Shown here: piece by piece, positions 42,497 through 51,906 of the stretch
How the letters are laid out: every line of letters begins with the position of its first letter
Position numbering within the stretch: position 1 is the stretch's first letter
Assembly (NCBI RefSeq): GCF_000719955.1
Contig: NZ_JOII01000008.1
Location: 230,251-294,250 of the forward strand
Direction: 5' to 3'
Origin: Streptomyces albidoflavus
GTDB lineage: Bacteria; Actinomycetota; Actinomycetes; Streptomycetales; Streptomycetaceae
Length of the DNA stretch: 64,000 bases
Notes under the pieces: model-generated
What the model was told of the DNA's origin: nothing
Database searches by the model: none
What the model saw: the letters and a program-made list of their open reading frames with translations, nothing else
Translations under genes and position numbers: made by a program

Positions 42497-43159
42497 TCAG
42501 TGGATGATGCCGGTACGCAGGGCCACCGCCACCATCCCGGCGCGGTCCCCGGTGCCCAGCTTGCGGGCGATCCGGGCGAGGTGGCTCTTGACGGTGAGCG
42601 CGGACAGGCCCATCGAGACGCCGATGGCCTTGTTGGACTGGCCCTCCGCCACCAGCCGCAGCACCTCGACCTCACGGCCGGAGAGTTCGCGGTAGCCGCC
42701 CGGGTGGCTCGGGGCACCCGGGGGACGGCGGTGCATACGGGCGGCGGCGGAGCCGATCGGGGCGGCGCCGGGCCGGGTGGGGAGCCCGATGTTGGTACGC
42801 GTACCGGTGACGACGTACCCCTTGACGCCCCCGGCGAGGGCGTTGCGCACCGCGCCGATGTCGTCGGCGGCGGAGAGGGCGAGGCCGTTGGGCCAGCCCG
42901 CCGCGCGGGTTTCGGAGAGCAGGGTCAGTCCCGAACCGTCGGGAAGGTGGACGTCGGCGACGCAGATGTCGCGCGGGTTGCCGACGCGGGGGCGGGCCTC
43001 CGCAATGGACGATGCCTCGATGACATCGCGAACGCCGAGCGCCCACAGGTGGCGGGTGACCGTGGAACGGACACGCTGGTCGGCGACGACGACCATGGCC
43101 GTCGGCTTGTTCGGGCGGTAGGCGACCAGGCTTGCGGGCTGCTCGAGAAGAACGGACAC
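42497..43159 (-). CDS. LuxR/NarL-type response regulator, orphan
   Basis: A 220-aa protein with an N-terminal receiver-like domain (MVVVADQRVR; candidate phospho-Asp D69 in CVADVHLPDG) and a C-terminal LuxR helix-turn-helix (LSGREVEVLRLVAEGQSNKA). A linker rich in Arg/Pro separates the two. The acidic pair at the receiver start is reduced to one Asp, so phosphorylation may be atypical. No histidine kinase is adjacent. The 232-bp region upstream (43160-43391) is AT-rich around 43220-43285 and should hold its promoter; I see no clear hexamer pair. Confidence 0.88.
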   Translation of the reverse strand: MSVLLEQPASLVAYRPNKPTAMVVVADQRVRSTVTRHLWALGVRDVIEASSIAEARPRVGNPRDICVADVHLPDGSGLTLLSETRAAGWPNGLALSAADDIGAVRNALAGGVKGYVVTGTRTNIGLPTRPGAAPIGSAAARMHRRPPGAPSHPGGYRELSGREVEVLRLVAEGQSNKAIGVSMGLSALTVKSHLARIARKLGTGDRAGMVAVALRTGIIH

Positions 43160-43391
43160 CAGGCCTCCTGAAGGGGATGGCGGGACGGGGCCGGCTCGGG
43201 GAAGAAGCCGGGGCGATCCGTGCTGACTAGGTCAATAGGGTCTTCGGCAGCATTGGACGCGTCCTTTAGGGAATGATCACGATTTGGTGACCCGCGGGCG
43301 CCCACAGGCGAACATCCGTACGGCCTTCCGACGGACGACCCTGGACGCCCGGCCACGCGTACGAGTCCTTCCGGTCCCGCCCGCGGCCCCC

Positions 43392-44069
43392 TCACCCGTG
43401 TGGTCGCGGCCCCCGGCGCTGGGGGAGCGAGACCACCGAGGCGTCCGTCGCCGCCACCGGCGGCAGCCCGGCGATGCGGGCCAGCAGATCGGACCAGGCC
43501 GTGAGGTGGCCGGCGGTGTCGGGGGCGCCGCCCGGGCCCTCCTGGGGTGTCCAGGAGGCGCGGATCTCGATCTGGGAGGCCGGGCGGCGGGCGGAGAGGC
43601 CGCCGAAGTGGTGCGAGGAGGCGCGGGTCACCGTGCCGCTCGCCTCCCCGTGCACCAGACCACGGGCCTGGAAGGCGCCGGTCAGCCAGGACCAGCAGAC
43701 CTCCGGCAGCAGCGGGTCGGCCGCCATCTCCGGCTCCAGCTCGGCCCGTACCAGCGTGACCAGACGGAACGCGCCCTTCCAGGCGTCGTGCCCGGCCGGG
43801 TCGTGGAGCAGCACGAGACGGCCGTCGGAGAGATCCTCGCCGTCCTGGACCACCGCGGCCTCCAGCGCGTACGCGAACGGCGCCAGCCGCCGGGGCGCGG
43901 GGGTCGCCTCGACCTCGATCTCCGGCCGGAGCCTGGCCTCCTCCAGGGCCCGTACCGCCGCGCGGAAACCCGGTGGCGCGTCGTCCGCGCCGGCCCCTGG
44001 CCCGCGTGCGCCCCCCGTGCCGTCCGTACCGTCAGTGCCGTCCGATAGATGTCCCTGAGCCGCAGCCAT
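43392..44069 (-). CDS. DUF3000 domain protein
   Basis: A 225-aa actinobacterial DUF3000 protein. After a Gly/Asp/Thr-rich leader (residues 8-30) the conserved domain starts [20 protein letters not shown]. It includes [32 protein letters not shown] and [10 protein letters not shown]. Function is unknown. The protein looks soluble. It is divergent from hemE with 126 bp between starts, an arrangement shared with S. coelicolor as I recall. The ATG at 44069 lacks a strong ribosome site. Confidence 0.85.
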   Translation of the reverse strand: MAAAQGHLSDGTDGTDGTGGARGPGAGADDAPPGFRAAVRALEEARLRPEIEVEATPAPRRLAPFAYALEAAVVQDGEDLSDGRLVLLHDPAGHDAWKGAFRLVTLVRAELEPEMAADPLLPEVCWSWLTGAFQARGLVHGEASGTVTRASSHHFGGLSARRPASQIEIRASWTPQEGPGGAPDTAGHLTAWSDLLARIAGLPPVAATDASVVSLPQRRGPRPHG

Positions 44070-44195
44070 GCCGGGAAGGTTAAGGGGAACGGCGCCCGTG
44101 TGCAGGGAGGACACCCGGCCGGGTGGTCCCGCGCGCCGTGGCGGTGTCCACAACCTGTCGGTAAGCGTGTTCCGGGCTCGTGCGAGACTTCAAGG

Positions 44196-45260
44196 GTGAG
44201 CGCCAACGACCGCCCGACGGGCCAGCCGACCGCACCCCACGACTCCGCCTTCCTCAAGGCGTGCCGGCGTGAGCCGGTGCCGCACACCCCGGTGTGGTTC
44301 ATGCGCCAGGCGGGCCGCTCACTGCCCGAGTACCGCAAGGTCCGCGAGGGCATCGCGATGCTCGACTCGTGCATGCGCCCCGAGCTGGTCACCGAGATCA
44401 CGATGCAGCCCGTCCGCCGCCACGACGTCGACGCCGCCATCTACTTCAGCGACATCGTGGTCCCGCTCAAGGCCATCGGCATCGACCTCGACATCAAGCC
44501 GGGCGTCGGCCCCGTCGTCGAGCAGCCCATCCGCACCCGCGCCGACCTGGCCCGCCTGCGCGACCTGACCCCCGAGGACGTCTGGTACGTCACCGAGGCC
44601 ATCGGGCTGCTCACCGCAGAACTCGGCGCCACCCCGCTCATCGGCTTCGCCGGCGCCCCGTTCACCCTCGCGAGCTACCTCGTCGAGGGCGGCCCCAGCC
44701 GCAACCACGAGCACACCAAGGCGCTCATGTACGGCGACCCGGAACTCTGGGCCGACCTGCTCGACCGCCTCGCCGACATCACCGCGGGCTTCCTCAAGGT
44801 GCAGATCGAGGCCGGCGCCTCCGCCGTCCAGCTCTTCGACTCCTGGGTCGGCGCGCTGGCCCCCGCCGACTACCGCCGCTCGGTCATGCCCGCCTCCCGC
44901 AAGGTCTTCGAGGCCGTCGCCGGGTACGGCGTGCCGCGCATCCACTTCGGCGTCGGCACCGGCGAACTCCTCGGTCTGATGGGCGAGGCCGGGGCCGACG
45001 TGGTCGGTGCCGACTGGCGCATCCCGCTGGACGAGGCGTCCCGCCGGATCGGCCCGGGCAAGGCCGTCCAGGGCAACCTCGACCCGGCCGTGCTCTTCGC
45101 CCCCACCGAGGCCGTCCGCGCCAAGACCGGCGAGGTGCTCCAGGCCGCCGAAGGGCTGGAGGGCCACATCTTCAACCTCGGCCACGGCGTCCTGCCCGAC
45201 ACCGACCCCGACGCCCTGACCCGCCTGGTCGAGGACGTCCACACCCGCACCGCGCGCTGA
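44196..45260 (+). CDS. hemE: Uroporphyrinogen III decarboxylase
   Basis: A 354-aa TIM-barrel enzyme converting uroporphyrinogen III to coproporphyrinogen III in haem synthesis. The family signature [16 protein letters not shown] lies near residue 30, and [13 protein letters not shown] carries the catalytic Asp region. [17 protein letters not shown] and [14 protein letters not shown] are further signatures. The GTG at 44196 is chosen by the conserved N-terminus. The gene ends in a terminator shared with the convergent reductase. The next haem genes of the pathway, hemG and hemQ, lie about 3 kb downstream. Confidence 0.96.
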   Translation: MSANDRPTGQPTAPHDSAFLKACRREPVPHTPVWFMRQAGRSLPEYRKVREGIAMLDSCMRPELVTEITMQPVRRHDVDAAIYFSDIVVPLKAIGIDLDIKPGVGPVVEQPIRTRADLARLRDLTPEDVWYVTEAIGLLTAELGATPLIGFAGAPFTLASYLVEGGPSRNHEHTKALMYGDPELWADLLDRLADITAGFLKVQIEAGASAVQLFDSWVGALAPADYRRSVMPASRKVFEAVAGYGVPRIHFGVGTGELLGLMGEAGADVVGADWRIPLDEASRRIGPGKAVQGNLDPAVLFAPTEAVRAKTGEVLQAAEGLEGHIFNLGHGVLPDTDPDALTRLVEDVHTRTAR

Positions 45261-45271
45261 GCCGCGAGCCC

Positions 45272-45307
45272 TGGTGCCGGCCGCCCCACCGGGGGACCGG
45301 CCGGCAC
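45272..45307. terminator. Bidirectional terminator between hemE and the reductase gene
   Basis: GGTGCCGGCC (45272-45281) pairs with GGCCGGCACC (45298-45307) in the 54-bp gap of two convergent genes. Confidence 0.8.
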
Positions 45308-45314
45308 CTGAGGC

Positions 45315-46694
45315 TCAGCCCGCGCCGTGGGCCCGTACCGCCTGCGTCGCCTTGCGGGCCGCGACCAGGACCGGGTCCCAGACCGGGGAGAACGGCGGGG
45401 CGTAGCCGAGGTCGAGGGCGGTCATCTGCTCGACCGTCATACCGGCCGTCAGCGCCACCGCCGCCACGTCCACCCGCTTGCCCGCGCCCTCGCGGCCCAC
45501 GATCTGGGTTCCCAGCAGCCGCCCGGTGCGCCGCTCGGCCAGCATCTTCACCGTCATCGAGGCGGCGCCGGGGAAGTACCCGGCGCGGCTGGTCGCCTCG
45601 ACGGTCGCGGTGACGAACTGGAAGCCGGCCTCGCGCGCCTCCGCCTCCAGCAGCCCGGTCCGGGCGATCTCCAGGTCGCAGACCTTGCTGACGGCGGTGC
45701 CGACGACGCCGGGGAAGGTCGCGTAACCGCCGCCCACGTTGGTGCCGATGACCTGGCCCTGCTTGTTGGCGTGGGTGCCCAGCGGGATGTGCCGCTGGCG
45801 GCCGGCAACCAGGTCCAGCACCTCCACACAGTCGCCGCCGGCCCAGATCGCGCTCTGGCCGCGCACCCGCATCGCCTGGTCGGTGAGGATGCCGCCGAAG
45901 TCGCCCACCGGCAGCCCCGCCGCCTCGGCCAGCTCCGACTCCGGGCGGACGCCGATCCCCAGCACCACCACGTCCGCCGGATACTCGGCGTCCGAGGTCA
46001 CCACGGCGCGGGCCCGGCCCTGCTCGTCGGTACGGATCTCGGTCACCTCGGCCTCGTTGACCATCCGGATGCCGAGCCCGGTGACCGCCTCGTGGACCAG
46101 CCTCCCCATGTCGGGGTCGAGGGTCGTCATCGGTTCCGGGGCCCGGTTGAGCAGCGTCACCTCGTAGTCGCGCCGCAGCAGCGCCTCCGCCATCTCCACG
46201 CCGATGTACCCGGCGCCGACCACCACCGCCTGCCGCCCCTTCGTCCCCCGCAGGGTGTCCAGCAGGGCCTGCCCGTCGTCGAGGGTCTGCACGCCGTGCA
46301 CGCCGGGCGCGTCGATGCCGGGCAGCGGCGGCCGGACCGGGCGCGCGCCGGTGGCGACGACCAGCTTGTCGAAGCCGGTCCACACCTCCTGCCCGTCCGG
46401 CAGCCGCCGCGACCGGACCCGGCCGCCGGCCACGTCGATCTCGGTGACCTCGGTCCGCGTCCGCAGATCGATGTGGCGGGCCCGGTGCTCCTCCGGCGTC
46501 CGCGCCACCAGCTGCTCCGGGTCGTCGACGTCACCGGCCACCCAGTACGGGATGCCGCACGCCGAGTACGAGGCGTGGTGCCCGCGTTCGAAGGCGACGA
46601 TCTCCAGCTCGTCCGGGTCCTTGAGCCTGCGTGCCTGTGACGCGGCGGACATCCCGGCCGCGTCCCCACCGATGACCACCAGTCGCTCTCTCAT
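45315..46694 (-). CDS. FAD-dependent pyridine nucleotide-disulfide oxidoreductase (CoA-disulfide reductase-like)
   Basis: A 459-aa flavoprotein of the single-cysteine NADH oxidase / CoA-disulfide reductase group. The FAD-binding start is LVVIGGDAAGMSAASQARR. The redox-active Cys is C46 in YSACGIPYW. The NAD(P)H motif is VVVGAGYIGVEMAEALL, and the second FAD motif is AIWAGGDCVEV. The C-terminal dimerisation domain includes TGRLLGTQIVGREGAGKRVD. It likely reduces a low-molecular-weight disulfide or oxygen; the substrate is not fixed by sequence alone. Confidence 0.88.
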   Translation of the reverse strand: MRERLVVIGGDAAGMSAASQARRLKDPDELEIVAFERGHHASYSACGIPYWVAGDVDDPEQLVARTPEEHRARHIDLRTRTEVTEIDVAGGRVRSRRLPDGQEVWTGFDKLVVATGARPVRPPLPGIDAPGVHGVQTLDDGQALLDTLRGTKGRQAVVVGAGYIGVEMAEALLRRDYEVTLLNRAPEPMTTLDPDMGRLVHEAVTGLGIRMVNEAEVTEIRTDEQGRARAVVTSDAEYPADVVVLGIGVRPESELAEAAGLPVGDFGGILTDQAMRVRGQSAIWAGGDCVEVLDLVAGRQRHIPLGTHANKQGQVIGTNVGGGYATFPGVVGTAVSKVCDLEIARTGLLEAEAREAGFQFVTATVEATSRAGYFPGAASMTVKMLAERRTGRLLGTQIVGREGAGKRVDVAAVALTAGMTVEQMTALDLGYAPPFSPVWDPVLVAARKATQAVRAHGAG

Positions 46695-46764
46695 GCCGCC
46701 ACGCTACGCGGGCGGCCGCCGTCCCGGCCGGGGCAGCCGGCCGGGACGGCGCGCCAGCGGGGTC

Positions 46765-47769
46765 TCAGTCCCGCTCCTCCCGCGCCGTCGGCACGGCCGG
46801 CTCCGCCGTGGAACCCTCCGCGTCCGTCCCGTCGCCGGCCTCCCGCACCGCGGGCACGGCGGCGGCCGGACGCCGCAGGCGGCGCGTGAACCGCCAGGCC
46901 AGCAGGGCCAGTCCGAGGGCGAGGACGAACGGCAGCGCCGCCCCGACCACCACGGTCAGCCAGCGCAGCGTCGCCACGAACGCCGACCAGCCGCCGGAGA
47001 GCGCGTCGGTGAAGGTCGGGCCGTCGTCCTCCCGCGACTCCGTCTTCGCCGTCCGCTCGGTCAGCTGGAGGGTGACCGTCGCCATCGAGGTGCGGTCTTT
47101 CAGCGAGGACTGCTGGGCCAGCAGCGCCTCCAGCTCCATCTGGCGGCTGCTCAGCTCGCCCTCCAGCGAGACGATGTCGCTCAGCTTCTCCGCCCGGTCC
47201 ATCAGCTCCCGGACCCGCGCGACGCTGGCGCGCTGCGACTTCAGCCGGCTCTCGACGTCCACCACCTCCTCGGTGACGTCCTCCGCGCTGGTCCGCCGGG
47301 ACACCACCTCGCCGCCCTCGCCGAGCGAGTCCAGCACCGCGTCGTACTTCTCCTGCGGGACGCGGACCACCACGGTCGACCGCTCGTGGTCCTGGGAGTC
47401 GCGCCGGGTCGACTCGTTGCCGACGTAGCCGCCCGCGCCCTCCACCACCGAGCGGGCCGAGGCCAGCGCGGCGGGCACGTCCTCCACCCGCAGGTGCAGC
47501 TCGGCCGTCCGGACCAGGTGGACGCCCTTCAGCTGGGGGCGCGCCTTCCCGTCCGACGCCTCGTCCGCCGACTCCCGCTTCGCGCTGTCGGCCTGACCGC
47601 CGCCCGCGCCGTCGGCGGCCGACGGCGCGACCGCGCGGTCCGCCGCCGACGACGCGCCGGAGTCCGGCCCGGCCGAGCACCCCGCGAGCCCCAGTACCGC
47701 CACAGCCAGCACCACGGCCGCCCGCCGCCCCGCGATCCGGCCGCCGCTCGATCCCCGCATCCGGCTCAT
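46765..47769 (-). CDS. DUF4349 membrane lipoprotein
   Basis: A 334-aa envelope protein. The signal peptide ends in lipobox LAGC, followed by an Ala/Ser/Asp-rich linker. The DUF4349 domain (about 85-260) begins LVRTAELHLRVEDVPAAL, contains a coiled-coil stretch around VESRLKSQRASVARVRELMD, and ends in strand LQLTERT. A transmembrane helix follows (LTVVVGAALPFVLALGLALL), leaving a charged cytoplasmic tail. Function is unknown. ATG 47769 is chosen for the GGGGGCGG just upstream. Divergent from hemG with 161 bp between starts. Confidence 0.85.
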   Translation of the reverse strand: MSRMRGSSGGRIAGRRAAVVLAVAVLGLAGCSAGPDSGASSAADRAVAPSAADGAGGGQADSAKRESADEASDGKARPQLKGVHLVRTAELHLRVEDVPAALASARSVVEGAGGYVGNESTRRDSQDHERSTVVVRVPQEKYDAVLDSLGEGGEVVSRRTSAEDVTEEVVDVESRLKSQRASVARVRELMDRAEKLSDIVSLEGELSSRQMELEALLAQQSSLKDRTSMATVTLQLTERTAKTESREDDGPTFTDALSGGWSAFVATLRWLTVVVGAALPFVLALGLALLAWRFTRRLRRPAAAVPAVREAGDGTDAEGSTAEPAVPTAREERD

Positions 47770-47930
47770 CCGCCGCCCCCCTTGTCCTTCCGCGCCCACC
47801 CCTCGGGGGCGCCTGTGCCGCTACGACGGAGCAGCGCACCGGCGGGTTTCGCCTCCCGGGTCGCGAACCGGTAACGGAAGCGCGCCGCCCCGGCGGCCGC
47901 CCGCCGCGTCCGGTTTGAGACAGTGGCTCC

Positions 47931-49403
47931 ATGCGCGCGGAAACAGAGGGAAACCCGGCGGGAGCGGGTGGCGCGAGCCCCCGTGTGGTGGTCGTCGGAG
48001 GCGGCGTCGCGGGGCTCACGGCCGCGCTGCGCCTGCTCGACGCCGGGGCCGGCGTCACCCTCCTGGAAGCCTCCGAGCGGCTCGGCGGCAAGCTCCGCAC
48101 CGGCGAGATCGGCGGCGTCCGCGTCGACCTGGGCGCCGAGTCGATGCTGGCCCGCCGCCCCGAGGCGGTCGGCCTCGCCCGTGAGGCGGGACTGGCCGAC
48201 GCCCTCCAGCCCCCCGCCACCGCCAGCGCCTCCCTGTGGACCCGCGACGCCCTGCGCCCCATGCCCAAGGGCCACGTCATGGGCGTCCCCGCCGACCCGG
48301 CCAGCCTCGCCGGGGTCCTCTCGGAAGAGGGCGTCGCGCGGATCGCCGAGGACCGCGCCCTGCCCCGCACCGAGGTCGGCGAGGACATCGCCGTCGGCGA
48401 GTACGTCGCCGCCCGGGTCGGCCGCGAGGTCGTCGACCGGCTCGTCGAACCCCTCCTCGGCGGCGTCTACGCCGGCAACGCCTACCGCATCTCGCTGCGC
48501 GCCGCCGTCCCCCAGCTCTTCGCCGCCGCCCGCGAGCACACCTCCCTGACCGAGGGGGTCCGCGCGCTCCAGGCCCGCACCGCCGCCGACCCGCGCACCG
48601 ACCCCGTCTTCATGGGCATCGACGGCGGGGTCGGCCGCCTCCCGCTCGCCGTCGCCGACACCGTCCGCGCCCGCGGCGGCCGCATCCGCACCGGTACGCC
48701 CGTCACCGGCCTCGCCCGCATTCCCGGCGGCTGGCGGCTGACCACCGGCACCCCCGACGCGCCCGAGTCCCTGGAGGCCGACGCCGTCGTCCTCGCCGTC
48801 CCCGCGCCCCAGGCGGCCCGGCTGCTCGCCGCCGAACTCCCGGCCGCCTCCGCCGACCTCGCCGAGATCGAGTACGCCTCGATGGCCCTGATGACCTTCG
48901 CCTTCCGCGCGGACGAGGCCGAGCTGCCGCAGGGCAGCGGCTTCCTCGTGCCGCCGGTCGACGGACGCACCGTCAAGGCCGCCACCTTCGCGGGACGCAA
49001 ATGGCGGTGGATCGCCGAGCAGGAACCGGGGCTGCACGTCGTCCGCACCTCGGTCGGGCGCCATCGCGAGGAGGAGATCCTCGGCCGCGACGACGCCGGC
49101 CTGCTCGCCCTCGCCCGACGCGACCTCAAGGCCGCCACCGGCGTCGACGCCGAGCCCGTCGACGCCCACGTGACCCGCTGGGACCAGGGGCTTCCCCAGT
49201 ACCCGGTCGGCCACCTCGCCCGCGTCGCCCGCGTCCGCGACCAGGTCGCCAAGGCCCCCGGCCTCGCCCTGTGCGGCGCCGCCTACGACGGCGTCGGCAT
49301 CCCCGCCTGCGTCGCCTCCGCCACCGAGGCGGCCCGCCAGGTCATGGCGGCCCGCCCACAGGGCGACCCGGCGTCGGGCCCGTCCGGGCACGCGGGAGAA
49401 TGA
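47931..49403 (+). CDS. hemG: Coproporphyrinogen III / protoporphyrinogen oxidase (HemG/HemY, CgoX)
   Basis: A 490-aa FAD enzyme. The dinucleotide motif [17 protein letters not shown] opens the protein; [14 protein letters not shown] continues it. [20 protein letters not shown] is a conserved core block, and the FAD-binding end is [22 protein letters not shown]. In actinobacteria this HemY-type enzyme is known to oxidise coproporphyrinogen III to coproporphyrin III. The partner hemQ starts 4 bp after its stop, so the two are coupled. ATG 47931 is the first start in a divergent promoter region. Confidence 0.94.
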   Translation: MRAETEGNPAGAGGASPRVVVVGGGVAGLTAALRLLDAGAGVTLLEASERLGGKLRTGEIGGVRVDLGAESMLARRPEAVGLAREAGLADALQPPATASASLWTRDALRPMPKGHVMGVPADPASLAGVLSEEGVARIAEDRALPRTEVGEDIAVGEYVAARVGREVVDRLVEPLLGGVYAGNAYRISLRAAVPQLFAAAREHTSLTEGVRALQARTAADPRTDPVFMGIDGGVGRLPLAVADTVRARGGRIRTGTPVTGLARIPGGWRLTTGTPDAPESLEADAVVLAVPAPQAARLLAAELPAASADLAEIEYASMALMTFAFRADEAELPQGSGFLVPPVDGRTVKAATFAGRKWRWIAEQEPGLHVVRTSVGRHREEEILGRDDAGLLALARRDLKAATGVDAEPVDAHVTRWDQGLPQYPVGHLARVARVRDQVAKAPGLALCGAAYDGVGIPACVASATEAARQVMAARPQGDPASGPSGHAGE

Positions 49404-49407
49404 CCCC

Positions 49408-50124
49408 ATGAGTGCTGCTCCCGAGAAGATCCCCAACGCGGGCAAGAAGGCCAAGGACCTCAACGAGGTCATCCGCTACACCCTGTGGTCCGTCTTCAAG
49501 CTCCGCGACGTGCTCCCCGAGGACCGGTCCGGCTACGCCGACGAGGTCCAGGACCTGTTCGACAAGCTCGCCGCCAAGGACGTCACCGTCCGCGGCACCT
49601 ACGACGTCTCCGGTCTGCGCGCCGACGCCGACGTGATGATCTGGTGGCACGCCGAGACCGCCGACGCCCTCCAGGAGGCGTACAACCTCTTCCGCCGCAC
49701 CCGCCTCGGGCGCGCGCTGGAGCCGGTCTGGTCGAACATGGCGCTGCACCGCCCCGCCGAGTTCAACAAGTCGCACATCCCGGCGTTCCTCGCCGACGAG
49801 ACCCCCCGCGACTACATCAGCGTCTACCCGTTCGTCCGCTCCTACGAGTGGTACCTCCTCCCCGACGAGGAGCGCCGGGCGATGCTCGCCGACCACGGCA
49901 AGATGGCGCGCGGCTACCCCGACGTCCGCGCCAACACGGTCGCCTCGTTCTCCCTCGGCGACTACGAGTGGATCCTCGCCTTCGAGGCCGACGAGCTGTA
50001 CCGCATCGTCGACCTCATGCGCCACCTGCGCGCCTCCGAGGCCCGCCGCCACGTCCGCGAGGAGGTGCCCTTCTACACCGGGCGCCGCAAGTCCGTCGCC
50101 GACCTGGTCGCCCAGCTCGCCTGA
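49408..50124 (+). CDS. hemQ: Coproheme decarboxylase HemQ (ChdC)
   Basis: A 238-aa chlorite-dismutase-fold protein that decarboxylates coproheme III to haem b, the last step of the coproporphyrin-dependent route. The Tyr implicated in catalysis is expected at Y140 (SVYPFVRS) and the proximal haem ligand at H163 ([10 protein letters not shown]). [20 protein letters not shown] is the conserved central strand. It directly follows hemG. It ends 13 bp before the stop of a convergent peptidase gene. Confidence 0.95.
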   Translation: MSAAPEKIPNAGKKAKDLNEVIRYTLWSVFKLRDVLPEDRSGYADEVQDLFDKLAAKDVTVRGTYDVSGLRADADVMIWWHAETADALQEAYNLFRRTRLGRALEPVWSNMALHRPAEFNKSHIPAFLADETPRDYISVYPFVRSYEWYLLPDEERRAMLADHGKMARGYPDVRANTVASFSLGDYEWILAFEADELYRIVDLMRHLRASEARRHVREEVPFYTGRRKSVADLVAQLA

Positions 50125-50137
50125 GCCCCGCCCCGCC

Positions 50138-51784
50138 TCACCGGGCCGCCGGGAACCACCCGGCGACCCGGGGGAGCGCCGGCCGCGCCCCGCCCCCGGC
50201 GGCCCGCGTCCCGGCCTCCTGCGCCTCCGGCTCGGGGGCCGGCCGGGCCGCGCAGTCGGTGGAGCGCGCGGGGAGCTTCCCGTCGATCAGGTAGGCCTCC
50301 ACGTGCCGGTTGACGCAGGCGTTCGGCCCGCCCGCCAGCCCGTGCGTGCCCGCGCCCCGCTCGGTCACCAGCGCGGCGTCCGGCTGCCGCCGCCGCAGCT
50401 CCAGCGCGCCCGCGTACGGGGTCGCCGCGTCCCGTTCCCCGGCGAGGATCAGCGTCGGCGGCAGCTCACCGGGGGCCACCCGCACGTCCATCGGCGTCTG
50501 CCGGGGCTCCTTCCAGTACGCGCACGGCAGATTCATCCAGGCGTTCTCCCAGGTCTCGAACGGCGCCGTGCGGGCGAGCCGGGTGTGGTCGCGGTCCCAG
50601 GTCTGCCAGCTGGTGGGCCACGGCGCGTCGTTGCACTCCACCGCCGTGTAGACGGCCCGCGCGTTCTCCGCCTCCACCCGGCCCTCCTCCAGCGGCGTCG
50701 CCAGATTGACCAGCGGCTGCGGATCACCCTTCAGGTACGCCGCGAGCGCCTCCGCGTGCGAGGGCCAGTAGTCCTCGTAGTACTGGGCCCGCAACATCAC
50801 CGCCTGGAGCTGCGCCGGGCCGACCGTGCCCCCGGCGGGCTCGGCCGCCAGCTTCTCGCGCGCCCGCCGGTACCCCGCCAGCACCTGGGCCTCGTCGGTG
50901 CCCATGCCGTACGCCGCGTCGTGCGAGGCGATCCACCGCCGGAAGTCCGCCCACCGCTTCTCGAACGCCGCCGACTGCGCCATGTTGTTCCGGTACCAGA
51001 CACGCGAGGGCGAGGGGTCGACCGCCGAGTCGAAGACCATCCTGCGCACGTGCGAGGGGAAGAGCTTCGCGTACAGCGCCCCGAAGTACGAGCCGTACGA
51101 CGCGCCCATGAACGTCAGCTTCCGCTCACCGAGGCCGGCCCGCACCACGTCCAGGTCGCGGGCGTTGTTCAGCGAGTGGATGTGCCGCAGCCGCTTCCCG
51201 CCGCGCTCGGCGCACCCCCGCGCGTACGCCTCGGCCTCGGCCTTCCGGCCGGCCTTCTGCTGCTCGGTCGGGTGCTCCGGGGCCTGCCAGTTCCCGTCCG
51301 GCTTCTCGCGCGGGTCCCGGCAGGAGAGCGGCGCCGACCGGCCGACCCCGCGCGGCGCGTACCCGACCAGGTCGTAGACCGAGGCCAGCCGCTTCCACTC
51401 GGGGAAGATCCCCACCAGCGGGAAGAGCATCCCGGAGGAGCCGGGACCGCCCGGGTTGAAGACCAGCGCGCCCTGCCGCTCGTTCTTCGGGCCCGCCGCT
51501 TTGGCCCGGCTCACCGTCAGGTCGATCTGCTCGCCGTCCGGCCGCGCGTAGTCCAGCGGGACCCGTACCGTGCCGCACTCCAGCGACCGGGGCAGCCCCT
51601 CCTCGTCCGGGCACGGCCCGAAGGCGATCGGGGTCCGCGCCGCCCGCTCGGCCGCCAGCGCCACCCCGCGCGCCTCGGGGCCGCCGGGCGGAGCCGGAGC
51701 CCCGGCCGCGGGCGCCTGCGGGGGAGCCGCGAGCGGGGTGAGGAGCAGCGCTCCGGCGGCGGTGAGGATGAGCGGCGCGCGCAT
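50138..51784 (-). CDS. Secreted alpha/beta-hydrolase, tripeptidyl aminopeptidase-like
   Basis: A 548-aa protein of the SlpD/E and tripeptidyl-aminopeptidase (TAP) family. A Sec signal with Ala-rich core ends at about residue 27. The oxyanion block FNPGGPGSSGM is intact and the nucleophile is S229 in GASYGS. The acid and His come late (LILAGERDAATPY, GAGTHGLAGGPN) inside the TAP-like C-terminal domain. Cys pairs suggest disulfides. It probably removes N-terminal peptides from secreted proteins or degrades peptides outside the cell. Convergent with hemQ. Confidence 0.9.
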   Translation of the reverse strand: MRAPLILTAAGALLLTPLAAPPQAPAAGAPAPPGGPEARGVALAAERAARTPIAFGPCPDEEGLPRSLECGTVRVPLDYARPDGEQIDLTVSRAKAAGPKNERQGALVFNPGGPGSSGMLFPLVGIFPEWKRLASVYDLVGYAPRGVGRSAPLSCRDPREKPDGNWQAPEHPTEQQKAGRKAEAEAYARGCAERGGKRLRHIHSLNNARDLDVVRAGLGERKLTFMGASYGSYFGALYAKLFPSHVRRMVFDSAVDPSPSRVWYRNNMAQSAAFEKRWADFRRWIASHDAAYGMGTDEAQVLAGYRRAREKLAAEPAGGTVGPAQLQAVMLRAQYYEDYWPSHAEALAAYLKGDPQPLVNLATPLEEGRVEAENARAVYTAVECNDAPWPTSWQTWDRDHTRLARTAPFETWENAWMNLPCAYWKEPRQTPMDVRVAPGELPPTLILAGERDAATPYAGALELRRRQPDAALVTERGAGTHGLAGGPNACVNRHVEAYLIDGKLPARSTDCAARPAPEPEAQEAGTRAAGGGARPALPRVAGWFPAAR

Positions 51785-51906
51785 CGCGTCCCTTTCGTCC
51801 GGCCGATGACAGCCCTAGGGATGATTCGCAGGCCGGTCGGCAGGGGCAAGCACCGGGGCGCGTGTTGGACGGACCCGCTCGGATCGGCCCAACACGGCCG
51901 CCGGGT

